A stretch of DNA of 60,681 nucleotides from JAEUTH01 sp039931675 (GTDB lineage Bacteria > Bacteroidota > Bacteroidia > AKYH767-A > OLB10). Both the position numbers and the translations under genes were made by a program. The notes under the pieces were generated by a model. That model ran no database searches. It saw only the letters and a list, made by a program, of their open reading frames with translations, and had not been told where the DNA came from. Shown here one piece after another: positions 1 through 9,135 of this stretch (position 1 is the first letter of the stretch; each line of letters opens with the position of its first letter). The stretch is from assembly GCA_039931675.1 (NCBI GenBank), contig JBDTRM010000038.1, positions 1 through 60,681 on the forward strand, given 5' to 3'.

Positions 1-286
1 AAAAAACTTACTGCCTTATTAATTTTCGTCTGCAAACTTTCGGAAAGTTGAAGGAACTTTCCGAAAGCGAAATCCCGCAATGCAAAGAATGTAACAGCGT
101 TCCGATAGTTATCGGAATCAGTTCGCTTAAAAAACTTACTGCCTTATTAATTTTCGTCTGCAAACTTTCGGAAAGTTGAAGGAGCTTTCCGAAAGTGAGA
201 TCGGAAATAGGAACCTATAAAACGTTTACAGATTGCTTCGTTCCTCGCAATGACGGTTAACTTGAAACCAAAAACCAAAAACTGCA
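1..286. repeat. Intergenic repeat cluster at the left edge
   Basis: This stretch holds no gene. A unit of about 67 bases occurs twice as a direct repeat (1-67 and 129-195) with one mismatch. Each unit ends in a hairpin with 13-base arms, CTTTCGGAAAGTT and its complement, around the loop GAAGG (37-67 and 165-195; the second has one change in an arm). A smaller hairpin, TTCCGAT/ATCGGAA, lies at 100-117. At 231-255 is one copy of a 25-base dispersed element that recurs near 3175, 22202, 36774 and 37852. The stretch lies just downstream of the polA stop codon. Confidence 0.8.
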
Positions 287-3133
287 TCAATGCGCCTCCA
301 GCCAGTTTCTTCCTGTTCCAATTTCTACATCAACAGGTACTTTTAATTTAATAGCGCCTTCCATTTTTTGTTTGATGATGGGTTTTACAATTTCCAATTC
401 ATCGTTAGGAACATCAAAAACTAATTCATCATGCACCTGCAAAGTCATTTTAGTGTTGAGTTTTTCTTTTGTGAAAGCTTCGTCAATATGAATCATGGCC
501 ACTTTAATTAAATCGGCTGCACTGCCTTGTATCGGTGCGTTGATGGCGTTGCGCTCTGCAAAACCTCGTACGGTTGCATTGGCTGAATTTATATCACGCA
601 ATAGTCTGCGCCTTCCTAACAACGTTTCAACATAGCCATGTTCGCGCGCATTATTGATGCTGCTATCCATGTAAGTTTTTATGGTAGGATATTGCAAAAA
701 GTAATTGTCAATTATTTCAGCGGCTTCCTTGCGGGGAATATTCAATCGCTGCGAAAGCCCGAAAGCACTGATGCCATAGATGATTCCGAAGTTTACCATT
801 TTGGCATTTCTGCGCATGGTGCTGTTTACTTCTTCAATGGCAACATTGTAAACCTTGCTTGCAGTTGCGGTGTGAATGTCAATATGATTTTTAAATGCTT
901 CAATCATGCTTGCATCTTCGCTGAAGTGTGCAATGATGCGCAATTCAATTTGTGAATAGTCTGCACTTAATAAAGTGAATTTATCATTGCGTGCAATAAA
1001 CGCTTTACGGATTTCTCTTCCGCGTTCTGTGCGTATTGGTATGTTCTGCAAGTTAGGATTGTTGCTGCTTAATCGTCCTGTGGCTGCAATCGTTTGCACG
1101 AATGAAGTGTGCACACGACCGGTGCGCGGGTTAATCATTTGCGGCAATGTATCCACGTAAGTGTTTTTCAATTTTACTAACTCACGGTAATCCAAAACTA
1201 ATTTTATTGCGGGATGCTTGTCTTCAATTTTACTCAACACATCTTCGCCTGTTGCATATTGACCAGTCTTGGTTTTTTTTGCCTTCTCATCAATTTTCAA
1301 ATGTTCAAAAAGTACATCACCTAATTGTTTTGGCGAAGCAATATTGAAACGCAATCCACATGCTTCGTAAATTTTACTTTCAACGCTGATAATATCTTTG
1401 AGTAATTCAGATGAAAGCGCATTTAAAAACTGGGGATCAATTCTAACACCTTCAGTTTCCATTTTTACCAACACACTCATCAATGGCACTTCAACTTCGT
1501 CAAACAATTTGAACACATTATTTTTATGGAGTAACGGTTCCAATATGTGTTTGAGCTGATAAGTAACATCAGCATCTTCGGCAGCATAATCTGTAATCTG
1601 ATCAATTGCAACAGTGCGCATGCTTAACTGTCCGCCTTTCTTTTCACCGATTAATTTTTCAATCGGAATCGGTTCATAGTGCAGATAAGTTTCAGCAAGA
1701 AAATCCATGTTGTGGCGTTGGTCGGGTTCGATAAGATAATGAGCGAGCATGGTGTCAAATAATTTTCCATGTACATGCACATCGTACCAATGCAACATAA
1801 TAATATCATACTTTAAATTCTGCCCAACCTTTGCAATGTGTTCATTTTCAAATATTGATTTGAATTCTCCGATGAGTGCATGTGCCTCATCATAATTGGC
1901 TGGAAAAGGAATGTAATACGCTTCATGTTTTTTAAACGAAAAGCTTAATCCAACCAATTCGGCAGTGTTTGCATCAATACCTGTAGTTTCAGTATCAAAA
2001 CAAAACTCTTTTTGCTCTTCCAATTTCGAAATTAAATCAGCACGTTTTTCTTTTGTATCTGTTAGGATATAGGTATGTTCTATATCGTTTATGGTTTGAC
2101 GTTTAACGTTTGAAGTTACCGGACTGTCATCACCACCTTCACTTTCACCTTCACTTTCACTCCCACTTTCACTTCCTCCAAATAAATTCTGCTGTCCCTT
2201 TTTGGCTTTCGGGTTTTTTCCTACTCCTACCGCTACCGCTGCAACTCTTTCTGCCGCTCCTTCCCCCAACACCCGCTTAGCAATTCCTTTAAACTCCAAC
2301 TCATCAAAAAGGTCTTTTAAAATTTCTTTATCAGGTTCTTCAATTATCAATTTGCCTTCTTCAAATTCAACAGGCACATCTAATAAAATTGTTGCAAGTT
2401 GTTTTGAAATCTTTGCTGACTCTGCACCATTAGCAACTTTTTCAGCAAGCTTTCCTTTCAACTTATCTGCATTGGCAATTATGTTTTCTACGTTATCATA
2501 TTCTTCAATAAGTTTTTGCGCGGTCACTTGTCCAACCCCGGGAATTCCAGGAATATTATCTGCAGCATCGCCCATCAATCCCAGCATATCAATAACCTGG
2601 TCTATGCGTTTGATTTGAAATTTTGCAAGAATCTCATCCACACCGAGAATTTCAGCAGGGTTGCCAAACACGCCCGGCTTGTACATAAAAACATGTTCAC
2701 TCACTAACTGGCCGTAATCTTTATCAGGAGTCATCATGAAAACTTCAAACCCTTTTTTCTCTGCTTTTTTTGCAAGCGTCCCTATAATATCATCAGCCTC
2801 ATAACCATCCATTTCAATTATGGGAATACGAAAACCTTGAAGAATTTTTTTAATGTATGGAATGGAAATACCAATGTCTTCAGGCATTTCCTGGCGATGC
2901 GCTTTATACTCTGCAAAATCAACGTGCCGTGCTGTTGGTGCTGCAGTATCAAATGCCACACCTATATGAGTTGGATTTTCTTTTTTCAAAACTTCGAGCA
3001 GGGTGTTGGTAAAACCAAACATTGCCGAAGTGTTCAATCCTTTTGAACTCACACGCGGACTTTTACTGAAAGCAAAATAAGCGCGGTAAATAAGCGCCAT
3101 TGCATCTAAGAGGAATAGTTTTTTTTCTGACAT
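287..3133 (-). CDS. polA: DNA polymerase I
   Basis: Family A DNA polymerase of 948 residues, used in Okazaki fragment processing and repair synthesis. The order is a 5'-3' flap nuclease domain (about 1-290), a linker, a 3'-5' exonuclease domain (about 350-540) and the polymerase domain (about 560-948). The exonuclease keeps its metal ligands (DTETTGID starting at D380, and YAAEDAD), so proofreading should be active. Polymerase motif A (DYSQIELRI, D725), motif B (RRNAKMVNFGIIYG) and motif C (VHDELVF, D902) are intact. The linker at about 318-340 is an unusual run of Gly, Ser and Glu, encoded by short iterated codons. The ATG at 3133 follows directly on a word-repeat leader. The assignment is secure. 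Confidence 0.98.
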   Translation of the reverse strand: MSEKKLFLLDAMALIYRAYFAFSKSPRVSSKGLNTSAMFGFTNTLLEVLKKENPTHIGVAFDTAAPTARHVDFAEYKAHRQEMPEDIGISIPYIKKILQGFRIPIIEMDGYEADDIIGTLAKKAEKKGFEVFMMTPDKDYGQLVSEHVFMYKPGVFGNPAEILGVDEILAKFQIKRIDQVIDMLGLMGDAADNIPGIPGVGQVTAQKLIEEYDNVENIIANADKLKGKLAEKVANGAESAKISKQLATILLDVPVEFEEGKLIIEEPDKEILKDLFDELEFKGIAKRVLGEGAAERVAAVAVGVGKNPKAKKGQQNLFGGSESGSESEGESEGGDDSPVTSNVKRQTINDIEHTYILTDTKEKRADLISKLEEQKEFCFDTETTGIDANTAELVGLSFSFKKHEAYYIPFPANYDEAHALIGEFKSIFENEHIAKVGQNLKYDIIMLHWYDVHVHGKLFDTMLAHYLIEPDQRHNMDFLAETYLHYEPIPIEKLIGEKKGGQLSMRTVAIDQITDYAAEDADVTYQLKHILEPLLHKNNVFKLFDEVEVPLMSVLVKMETEGVRIDPQFLNALSSELLKDIISVESKIYEACGLRFNIASPKQLGDVLFEHLKIDEKAKKTKTGQYATGEDVLSKIEDKHPAIKLVLDYRELVKLKNTYVDTLPQMINPRTGRVHTSFVQTIAATGRLSSNNPNLQNIPIRTERGREIRKAFIARNDKFTLLSADYSQIELRIIAHFSEDASMIEAFKNHIDIHTATASKVYNVAIEEVNSTMRRNAKMVNFGIIYGISAFGLSQRLNIPRKEAAEIIDNYFLQYPTIKTYMDSSINNAREHGYVETLLGRRRLLRDINSANATVRGFAERNAINAPIQGSAADLIKVAMIHIDEAFTKEKLNTKMTLQVHDELVFDVPNDELEIVKPIIKQKMEGAIKLKVPVDVEIGTGRNWLEAH

Positions 3134-3200
3134 AATTTGATTTACGATTTGGGATTTACGATTTACAAGGTTACCGTCATTGCGAGGAACGAAGCAATCT
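3134..3200. repeat. Word-repeat leader of polA plus dispersed element
   Basis: Read in the polA direction, the bases just before the ATG iterate words such as AAATCGTAAATC and AAATCAAATT. They are preceded at 3175-3199 by an inverted copy of the 25-base element also found at 231-255. The same pairing of element and word repeat occurs upstream of ppx and downstream of the DUF4296 gene. Confidence 0.7.
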
Positions 3201-3257
3201 GTTGTTGGTTTATAGTTTTTTGCTGTTATATTAATCTGTTATGATTAACTTGAATAA

Positions 3258-3530
3258 TTATTTCAAAAACTTACGACCTTTTTTCCACGATGTGAATTTC
3301 TTTTTTATTATTATATATGACTCTTCAATCGGAATTGTAGGTTCAGCCTCGGCCTGCTTAACAATCCTTTCCAAATCCTTTTCTGACAGAGGTTTGCCGG
3401 GTCGGACCAAATTGTATGATGAAATAGGATCGTCAAAAACTTCAACACTTTTAATTTTCTTATCAGCACGAAATTGTGCTGCAAGAATTTTTGCATAAGT
3501 TTTATTTGTTTCAATTGTTAGAGTAGCCAT
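3258..3530 (-). CDS. Small hypothetical protein (90 aa)
   Basis: I do not recognise a named family. The protein has 90 residues and no signal peptide or membrane segment. It begins with a beta-rich stretch (MATLTIETNKTYAKIL), has a helix-prone acidic middle (LSEKDLERIVKQAEAEP) and ends in a lysine-rich tail. A perfect -7 motif lies 18 bases upstream of its ATG (3548-3555, minus strand) with a TTG at the -33 position, which supports it as a real, independently transcribed gene. Its size and composition would suit an orphan antitoxin, but no toxin is adjacent, so that remains a guess. Confidence 0.6.
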   Translation of the reverse strand: MATLTIETNKTYAKILAAQFRADKKIKSVEVFDDPISSYNLVRPGKPLSEKDLERIVKQAEAEPTIPIEESYIIIKKKFTSWKKGRKFLK

Positions 3531-3547
3531 GACTTAAATAATTTTTT

Positions 3548-3575
3548 CAAAGATAAAATTTTGTTGAGTAATCAA
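3548..3575 (-). promoter_or_regulatory. Candidate Bacteroidota promoter
   Basis: On the minus strand, TATCTTTG (3548-3555) matches the -7 consensus TAnnTTTG exactly. A TTG (3573-3575) lies 17 bases upstream, in the -33 position. It would drive the 90-residue gene that starts at 3530. Confidence 0.6.
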
Positions 3576-3586
3576 TTGGTTAAAAC

Positions 3587-3750
3587 CACTCGCTATTGAT
3601 GTGTCTTTGCTGCTATAAAAGAATTGATGGCACAAAGACACATCAATAATTCCATTCATTTGAATAAAAGGCAAATGTTTACAACAAACCCCATCAATTA
3701 TTTTTTCTTCTGATAAATGAATATCAATAGCGAGTGACTTCAGTCACTCG
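3587..3750. repeat. Nested palindromes downstream of a T9SS gene
   Basis: Three inverted repeats overlap here. CACTCGCTATTGAT (3587-3600) pairs with 3723-3736. ATTGATGTGTCTTTG (3595-3609) pairs perfectly with 3633-3647. CGAGTGACT/AGTCACTCG forms a tight hairpin at 3731-3750, just after the stop codon of the minus-strand T9SS gene. The arms share bases, so the long-range and local pairings exclude each other. Confidence 0.7.
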
Positions 3751-3759
3751 AAAAGAATT

Positions 3760-5685
3760 CTAATAAACAACCAATTTTTTTCTCAACACACCTTTCTTAG
3801 TTTTTGCAGTAACATAATAAACACCCTTATTAAGTTTTGAAGTGTTGATGGTAATTTTGTTTTGAATGTTGCCTGTTAAACTTTGCACCGTGTTACCGAG
3901 TGAATTTACAATATCAAAATGTGTGATGTAAGGTAAGGCAGTGTAATCGAGCGTTGCAAAATCATTTGCAGGATTAGGATACAACTTTAATTGTTGAGCA
4001 AGTGCATCATTGATTCCTGTTACAACTGCATAAGAAGAATTGGAGCGCGCCTCATAAACAACAGTGCTGCTATCAGGATGACAGCCATAAGGATTACGAA
4101 CGGTTACACGATAAAAATTCAATCCCGGAGGCGCAGTATAATCTGTGTATAAAACACTGTTGCTTGCAATGGAATCAATTACCTGCAAATTGCCTGATGT
4201 TGTTCCCCTGTAAATGTAATAAGAGGTATAACCGAAGCCTTCATAAGGATTCCAGCTTAAATTTACTTCTCCAAACAAACCTGCACTCGCCTGCATGTGG
4301 ATGGTGGTGTGACTGCCTGAATATACATTGGTCAAAACATTCCCGTTAGCATCAACAGGTTTTACTAAGTATTTATAAAGTTTTGTGTTGGGGTTAACTC
4401 CCATATCAACAAACATGGCTGGAGCGCTTTCGTTAACCCATCCAATTGAATCATATTGATTTAATACAGAACCTTCGCGATAAATATTAAAATGATCAAT
4501 ATCGCTATTGTCTTGTTTATCCCAAATCACTATGTTTTTTTGAAGTGTTGTATCGTAAGCTACTAAACATATATGTTGAATTAAGGCACTACTGGTTCTA
4601 ACCTCGCTGATTGTAGTTGAATTATCAGGATGACACCCACCAGAAATGATTCGTACAAAGCTATAATAGCATAAGCCCTGGGGTGGATTTTGATCGTTGT
4701 AGTAACCTGATGATGTAATTGGCTGTATTGAATCCCTTAGTATCATATTGGTTTCATTGGGTCCTCTGTATATGAAAACTTTATTTGAAAGAGGTTGAAA
4801 AGTTGAAGGGAAATAAAAATATAATCCTGAATTACCTGCTACTGGTGTTTGCCCGTAAGCATTCGGAGCACCAAAACCGTAACTAAGGTTAGTAGCCGAG
4901 TTGTCACATGAATCAATCGCTTTGATTCTATAGCCAAATGTATTCGTTGTTGGCTCGTAATTAGGATCAATAAAAGACCCGGAGGCTGATACCGGTACGT
5001 TGCCAATTGAATCGCTGATAGCATTTACATATTTATATACATTAAATGAAGCAATACCATAATTATTCTGCTTATCCCACAACACACAGTATTTCTTGTA
5101 TGCAGTATCGTAAGTTATTGCGCATAGGGGTTGCTCATAATTTACAATGCGCCCTGAACAAATTCCACAACGGCTATCGAAATGTAATATCGGGGAAATA
5201 TTGGAACCCATATCATCAAAGCCAAAAATAATACTCCCGTTTTGTTTGTTAGTTGTTATGAGCATTAAGTATATTCCAACTGAATCAGCAAAAGGAAGAG
5301 TAAAGTTCGCGGAACCATTCAATGGGAAATTATAATACTGATTGAGGTGCGAAGCATTAAGACTGCTAAAAATGTTGGTCGTATCTGAAAAGGGTCCCCA
5401 TATTGCTACGCATACGGTATCCATTGTTGGATTTATGCTATTGAATAATGTATAATTTACCTGTTCAGATCCACAAACAGTCCATCTGATCCATTTTGGA
5501 TTTTTAGTGGTAAGCAAGTTGCCGTAATCTGGCCCTGTAGGCGCTGTTGGAGAAGTACCTGATAGATTATAGCTATAAGTGCCCTTTGCAGTAATTACCA
5601 AAGCACTATCAAATACATTAAACTGTGCTTTTGAATAAAATGAAATGCAAATAAAAAGAATAGAGATGTAAATGGTTTTTTTCAT
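3760..5685 (-). CDS. T9SS-secreted protein with fibronectin-like repeats
   Basis: Secreted protein of 641 residues from the ATG at 5685, which gives a clean signal peptide (MKKTIYISILFICISFYSKA). An upstream ATG at 5715 is less likely because a perfect promoter motif overlaps it. The middle contains repeated units of fibronectin-III type, marked by recurring phrases such as YDTAYKKYCVLWDKQNN and YDTTLQKNIVIWDKQDN followed by FNVYK or FNIYR. The last 75 residues start at LYPNPAND and end with a lysine-rich strand, the pattern of the T9SS type A sorting domain. It should be exported by T9SS and attached to or released from the cell surface. No enzymatic motif is seen, so adhesion or matrix binding is the most I would infer. 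Confidence 0.85.
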   Translation of the reverse strand: MKKTIYISILFICISFYSKAQFNVFDSALVITAKGTYSYNLSGTSPTAPTGPDYGNLLTTKNPKWIRWTVCGSEQVNYTLFNSINPTMDTVCVAIWGPFSDTTNIFSSLNASHLNQYYNFPLNGSANFTLPFADSVGIYLMLITTNKQNGSIIFGFDDMGSNISPILHFDSRCGICSGRIVNYEQPLCAITYDTAYKKYCVLWDKQNNYGIASFNVYKYVNAISDSIGNVPVSASGSFIDPNYEPTTNTFGYRIKAIDSCDNSATNLSYGFGAPNAYGQTPVAGNSGLYFYFPSTFQPLSNKVFIYRGPNETNMILRDSIQPITSSGYYNDQNPPQGLCYYSFVRIISGGCHPDNSTTISEVRTSSALIQHICLVAYDTTLQKNIVIWDKQDNSDIDHFNIYREGSVLNQYDSIGWVNESAPAMFVDMGVNPNTKLYKYLVKPVDANGNVLTNVYSGSHTTIHMQASAGLFGEVNLSWNPYEGFGYTSYYIYRGTTSGNLQVIDSIASNSVLYTDYTAPPGLNFYRVTVRNPYGCHPDSSTVVYEARSNSSYAVVTGINDALAQQLKLYPNPANDFATLDYTALPYITHFDIVNSLGNTVQSLTGNIQNKITINTSKLNKGVYYVTAKTKKGVLRKKLVVY

Positions 5686-5712
5686 GGTGTTTTGTTTTAT
5701 GATTATTTGAAT

Positions 5713-5744
5713 CAAAAGTAAATTTATTTCTGAAACGAATTCAA
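5713..5744 (-). promoter_or_regulatory. Candidate Bacteroidota promoter
   Basis: On the minus strand, TACTTTTG (5713-5720) fits TAnnTTTG exactly, with TTG (5742-5744) 21 bases upstream. It implies a short leader before the ATG at 5685 and argues against translation starting at 5715. Confidence 0.55.
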
Positions 5745-5951
5745 TTTATGATTGTAATAATTGAATGATAGCTTTTAGAGTTTTCAGCTGTGAGGTGAAC
5801 ACATTAAAATATTTTCTCATGCTGACTGTATCTTTTTCACTTTTCTTCATTATGAGTGTAAATGAATCAGCAAATCCTGCATAAGTTTACACAGTTAAAT
5901 CCGTTAAGGCATGATGAAACACCTACGCTTTTAAATACAAACATTATCAAA

Positions 5952-6509
5952 ATGAACTACCACCAGGCTGATGAAGAAATACTCAATGATGAGCAAGCTG
6001 TTAATGCGGCAAAGCTCAACCCTCAAAAGTTTGAGTGGCTTTATGACAAATATTATGAGCAGATTTTCCGCTTTACTTATCAGCGGCTCGATAGCAAGGA
6101 CACTGCTTATGATATAACACAAACCGTGTTTCTTAATGCTATGTTAAAACTTAAATTATATCAGCATCGCGGTTTGCCTTTTTCATCATGGCTGTATCGC
6201 ATTGCAATTAATGAGTTGAATACCCTGTTCAGGAAAAATAAAAATGAACGTGCCTTGAATGTTGATTTAGATACTGTGGGTGATATTATTCAGGAAATGG
6301 AAATGACAAATACAGAAGAAAAAATTCAGGAAGTTTTAAATGCAGTGCAACAGCTTAATGAAGATGAAATACAATTAATTGAAATGAGATTCTTTGAAAG
6401 GCGTGCCTTTAAAGAGGTTGGCGAATTTCTTGAAATAACAGAGAACAATGCAAAAGTGAAAACGTACAGGGCTTTAGATAAACTGCGTGAGATATTAATT
6501 GAGAATTAA
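5952..6509 (+). CDS. ECF-type RNA polymerase sigma factor
   Basis: Sigma-70 family factor of 185 residues from the ATG at 5952. A start at 5862 would add 30 residues outside the conserved fold. Region 2 is clear (YDKYYEQIFRFTYQRL followed by AYDITQTVFLNAM), with a TSWLYRIA-like core binding segment (SSWLYRIAINELNTLFRK). Region 4 carries the helix-turn-helix (FFERRAFKEVGEFLEI). No region 1.1 or 3 is present, as expected of the ECF group. Twenty-eight bases downstream lies a single-pass membrane protein on the same strand, in the usual place of an anti-sigma factor. The stimulus cannot be read from the sequence. Confidence 0.9.
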   Translation: MNYHQADEEILNDEQAVNAAKLNPQKFEWLYDKYYEQIFRFTYQRLDSKDTAYDITQTVFLNAMLKLKLYQHRGLPFSSWLYRIAINELNTLFRKNKNERALNVDLDTVGDIIQEMEMTNTEEKIQEVLNAVQQLNEDEIQLIEMRFFERRAFKEVGEFLEITENNAKVKTYRALDKLREILIEN

Positions 6510-6537
6510 AAATTAAGAATCGGTAACAACAAAGACA

Positions 6538-8253
6538 ATGAAAAATAAAATAAATATAAATCGTCAGTTTATGAAGCATGAAGACATTACTGAAAGGAAA
6601 AACTTTCAGAAGGTTTTGCTGGATTATAAAAAAGCAAGTACACCCATTTATAAAACTCCGCGCTTTTATGGTGTGATGAGTTTAGCTGCTGTGGTGGTAA
6701 GCGTGGCGGTGTACTTTGCTTTTTTCAGTGTGCGCGAATCTTCAAAACAAAATGCTGGCAATCTGCTAACAACAATTATTGATAGTACTAAATCATTACC
6801 TGTTGTTAATGATTCATCGTATCAAAATGTAGATTCAGCAACAACGATTATTAAAAGTTATAAGCCATTTATAAATCCGCCTTTAGCAAATCTTGAAAAA
6901 AAATATACCACATTTCAAATGGACGCAGCAGCGGGTGGTGAGATTAAATATGAAACAGGTTCAACAATTAAAATTCCGGCAGGTTGTTTTGTTGATGCAA
7001 AGGGAAATCCTGTTAAAGGAAAAGTTGATATTAAATATAGGGAATTTCACGATGCTGTTGATTTTTTTCTCAGCGGCATTCCTATGACTTATGATTCAGG
7101 AAATACACGATACACTTTTGAATCGGCTGGAATGATGGATATACAAGGCTTTCAAAATGATGAACCGGTTTTTGTTTCAACTGATAAAAACATTGCTGTG
7201 CAGATGGCTTCAAAATACCAGGGCAATAAATACAACTTGTATTATTTAGATACCGTAAACCGAAAGTGGCTTTATAAAGGGAAAGATGTTGTTACGCAAA
7301 GAAATTCTTTGTTATCTTCTGCGGAGCAAAATCCTGTACAAGTTGCTGAAGATTCTATAACCTGGGGATATCTAGATGAAGAAATAAAGTTTCTTTTAGA
7401 GTCAAATCCAATAGAACCCAGGTTGGCAAAATCAAAAGGCTCCCATTTTACAATAGAAGTTGACACAAATAAGTTTCCTGAAATTACAAGTTCTAAAGAT
7501 GTGGTGTTTGAAATCAGCAGTGAGAATAAAAACTTTAATCCCGATGCTTATAAAATAGCTTACACTGATGTAAAACTTGAGAGATATAATATTGGATTGA
7601 GTTATAAATTACACCTCGGTATTAATGATAGTACTATAACTTATATTGTTTATCCTGTTTATAATAATAAAGATTATAGTAAAGTAAAACAGGAGTATAT
7701 TAAAAAATACAAGGAATATGAGACCCTACTTGCAAAACGCAAAGCAGAAGAAACCAAAAATGGGAAGAATTGGGAATCATTGGTGGCATGGACAAAATAT
7801 CCTGCTTTCGTTAATAGGTCTTGGACTTATAGCGACAGTGCAATGAATACACCGGCAATGAATCCTGAATATTTAGTTTGCCGGACTTTTACGGTGAGAG
7901 GTTTTGGAATTTACAATTGTGATTGTTCAATCGCGTTCCCTATAGGTGCTAACATATTTGCAAGGTTTACTGATGGAAAAGGCACTCCGTTAAATCTATA
8001 CAGGGTTTATTTAGTGGACTTTGGTAGTAATGCATTGTTCACTTATTACAGAGATGTCGAATTCAATTTAAAGTTTAATCCTCACCATAAAAATGTTTTA
8101 TGGGCCCTAACTCCTGATAACGAAATTGCAGTTTTCAAAGCTGAAGATTTTCAGAATATTGACCTGAAATCTGATGTCATCAAATTCAAAATGAGAATGA
8201 GCGATGCCGAGTTTAAAAACGAAAGTGAAGTGCGAAAGTTTTTGAATATTTAA
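6538..8253 (+). CDS. Single-pass membrane protein, possible anti-sigma partner
   Basis: Protein of 571 residues. A short cytoplasmic N-terminus (about 40 residues, charged) is followed by one membrane helix (about 43-64, GVMSLAAVVVSVAVYFAFF) and a large outside domain. That domain contains a pattern seen in many uncharacterised Bacteroidota proteins: GSTIKIPAGCFVDAKG, then VKGKVDIKYREFHDAVDFF and SGIPMTYDSG. Further on is a helical, charged stretch (about 375-410). The topology (small inside part, one helix, large sensor-like outside part) and the position directly after a sigma factor suggest it holds or releases that factor. No zinc-binding anti-sigma motif is seen, so this is inference. 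Confidence 0.75.
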   Translation: MKNKININRQFMKHEDITERKNFQKVLLDYKKASTPIYKTPRFYGVMSLAAVVVSVAVYFAFFSVRESSKQNAGNLLTTIIDSTKSLPVVNDSSYQNVDSATTIIKSYKPFINPPLANLEKKYTTFQMDAAAGGEIKYETGSTIKIPAGCFVDAKGNPVKGKVDIKYREFHDAVDFFLSGIPMTYDSGNTRYTFESAGMMDIQGFQNDEPVFVSTDKNIAVQMASKYQGNKYNLYYLDTVNRKWLYKGKDVVTQRNSLLSSAEQNPVQVAEDSITWGYLDEEIKFLLESNPIEPRLAKSKGSHFTIEVDTNKFPEITSSKDVVFEISSENKNFNPDAYKIAYTDVKLERYNIGLSYKLHLGINDSTITYIVYPVYNNKDYSKVKQEYIKKYKEYETLLAKRKAEETKNGKNWESLVAWTKYPAFVNRSWTYSDSAMNTPAMNPEYLVCRTFTVRGFGIYNCDCSIAFPIGANIFARFTDGKGTPLNLYRVYLVDFGSNALFTYYRDVEFNLKFNPHHKNVLWALTPDNEIAVFKAEDFQNIDLKSDVIKFKMRMSDAEFKNESEVRKFLNI

Positions 8254-8295
8254 TTTGCTCACAGAGTAATAAGGCTTCGTTTATAAAATTGCAAA

Positions 8296-8327
8296 TCCCG
8301 GTTGAAATATTTCAACCGGGACTTTTT
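8296..8327 (+). terminator. Intrinsic terminator after the sigma-factor operon
   Basis: A perfect inverted repeat, TCCCGGTTGAAAT with its complement (8296-8321), is followed by CTTTTTG. It lies 43 bases after the stop codon of the 571-residue protein and closes that transcription unit. Confidence 0.85.
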
Positions 8328-8426
8328 GTTGACTTGTTCAGAAAATTTTTACTCCTGAATAAATCCAATCACAAAACATCAGCGTAAGTCTCTGTAAATT
8401 CAAAACAATAAAAACATCAAATTAAA

Positions 8427-9014
8427 ATGAAAAAGAACACATTAAAACTAACAGTAGCTGTGGCAATGGCAGCAATATCATTTGGCCAGGTTAACGCTCA
8501 AATGAAAGACATGAACATGAACGACAATACCGTTATGGTTGGCGGAGAGTCAATGTTCCCAAAGAAAAACATTATTGAAAATGCAGTGAACTCAAAAGAT
8601 CATACCACATTGGTGGCAGCAGTAAAAGCAGCAGGTCTTGTTGAAACTTTGCAAGGCAAAGGGCCATTCACAGTATTTGCACCTGTTAACAATGCATTTG
8701 AAGATTTACCTGCAGGCACTGTTGAAACATTGTTGAAACCTGAAAACAAAGGAACGTTAACTGCTGTGTTGACTTACCATGTGCTTGCAGGCAAATACAC
8801 TTACAACGATGTAGCCGCTGCAATTAAAAAAGGTAATGGCAAGGCTACCATGAAAACTGTACAAGGACAAGAGTTAACGTTTATGATGAACGGCATGCAC
8901 AACATTACCGTGACCGATGCTGCAGGAAACTCAGCTAACATCAGCACTTACGATGTAATGCAATCAAATGGTGTGATACATGTTATTGATAAAGTGTTAA
9001 TGCCAAAAATGTAA
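8427..9014 (+). CDS. Exported fasciclin-domain protein
   Basis: Protein of 195 residues with a signal peptide (first 25 residues, ending VNAQ) and one fasciclin (FAS1/beta-Ig-H3) domain at about 50-195. The hallmark segments are present: TLVAAVKAAGLVETLQGKGP, then FTVFAPVNNAFEDLPAGTVE, LTYHVLAGKYT and the closing NGVIHVIDKVLMP. Such proteins are periplasmic or surface-located and are linked to adhesion. The linker after the signal peptide is rich in Met, Asp and Asn (MKDMNMNDNTVM), as in several bacterial fasciclins. Its own terminator follows, so it looks monocistronic. Confidence 0.93.
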   Translation: MKKNTLKLTVAVAMAAISFGQVNAQMKDMNMNDNTVMVGGESMFPKKNIIENAVNSKDHTTLVAAVKAAGLVETLQGKGPFTVFAPVNNAFEDLPAGTVETLLKPENKGTLTAVLTYHVLAGKYTYNDVAAAIKKGNGKATMKTVQGQELTFMMNGMHNITVTDAAGNSANISTYDVMQSNGVIHVIDKVLMPKM

Positions 9015-9042
9015 AAACTAAAAGTGAGTTAGACTGTTTTAG

Positions 9043-9074
9043 AAACGCCCGGAGAAAATTTCGGGCGTTTGTCT
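9043..9074 (+). terminator. Intrinsic terminator after the fasciclin gene
   Basis: AAACGCCCG (9043-9051) pairs with CGGGCGTTT (9062-9070) around a 10-base loop. The U-run is short. It lies 28 bases after the stop codon. Confidence 0.75.
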
Positions 9075-9086
9075 TAAACATGACAA

Positions 9087-9114
9087 TTGAAAATCACAAT
9101 CAATGTTATCTTTG
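9087..9114 (+). promoter_or_regulatory. Candidate promoter of msrB
   Basis: TTG (9087-9089), a 17-base spacer and TATCTTTG (9107-9114) match the Bacteroidota -33 and -7 elements. Transcription would start close to 9120, with msrB translation beginning at 9136. Confidence 0.6.
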
Positions 9115-9135
9115 AATTCAAAATAAAAATCAAAA

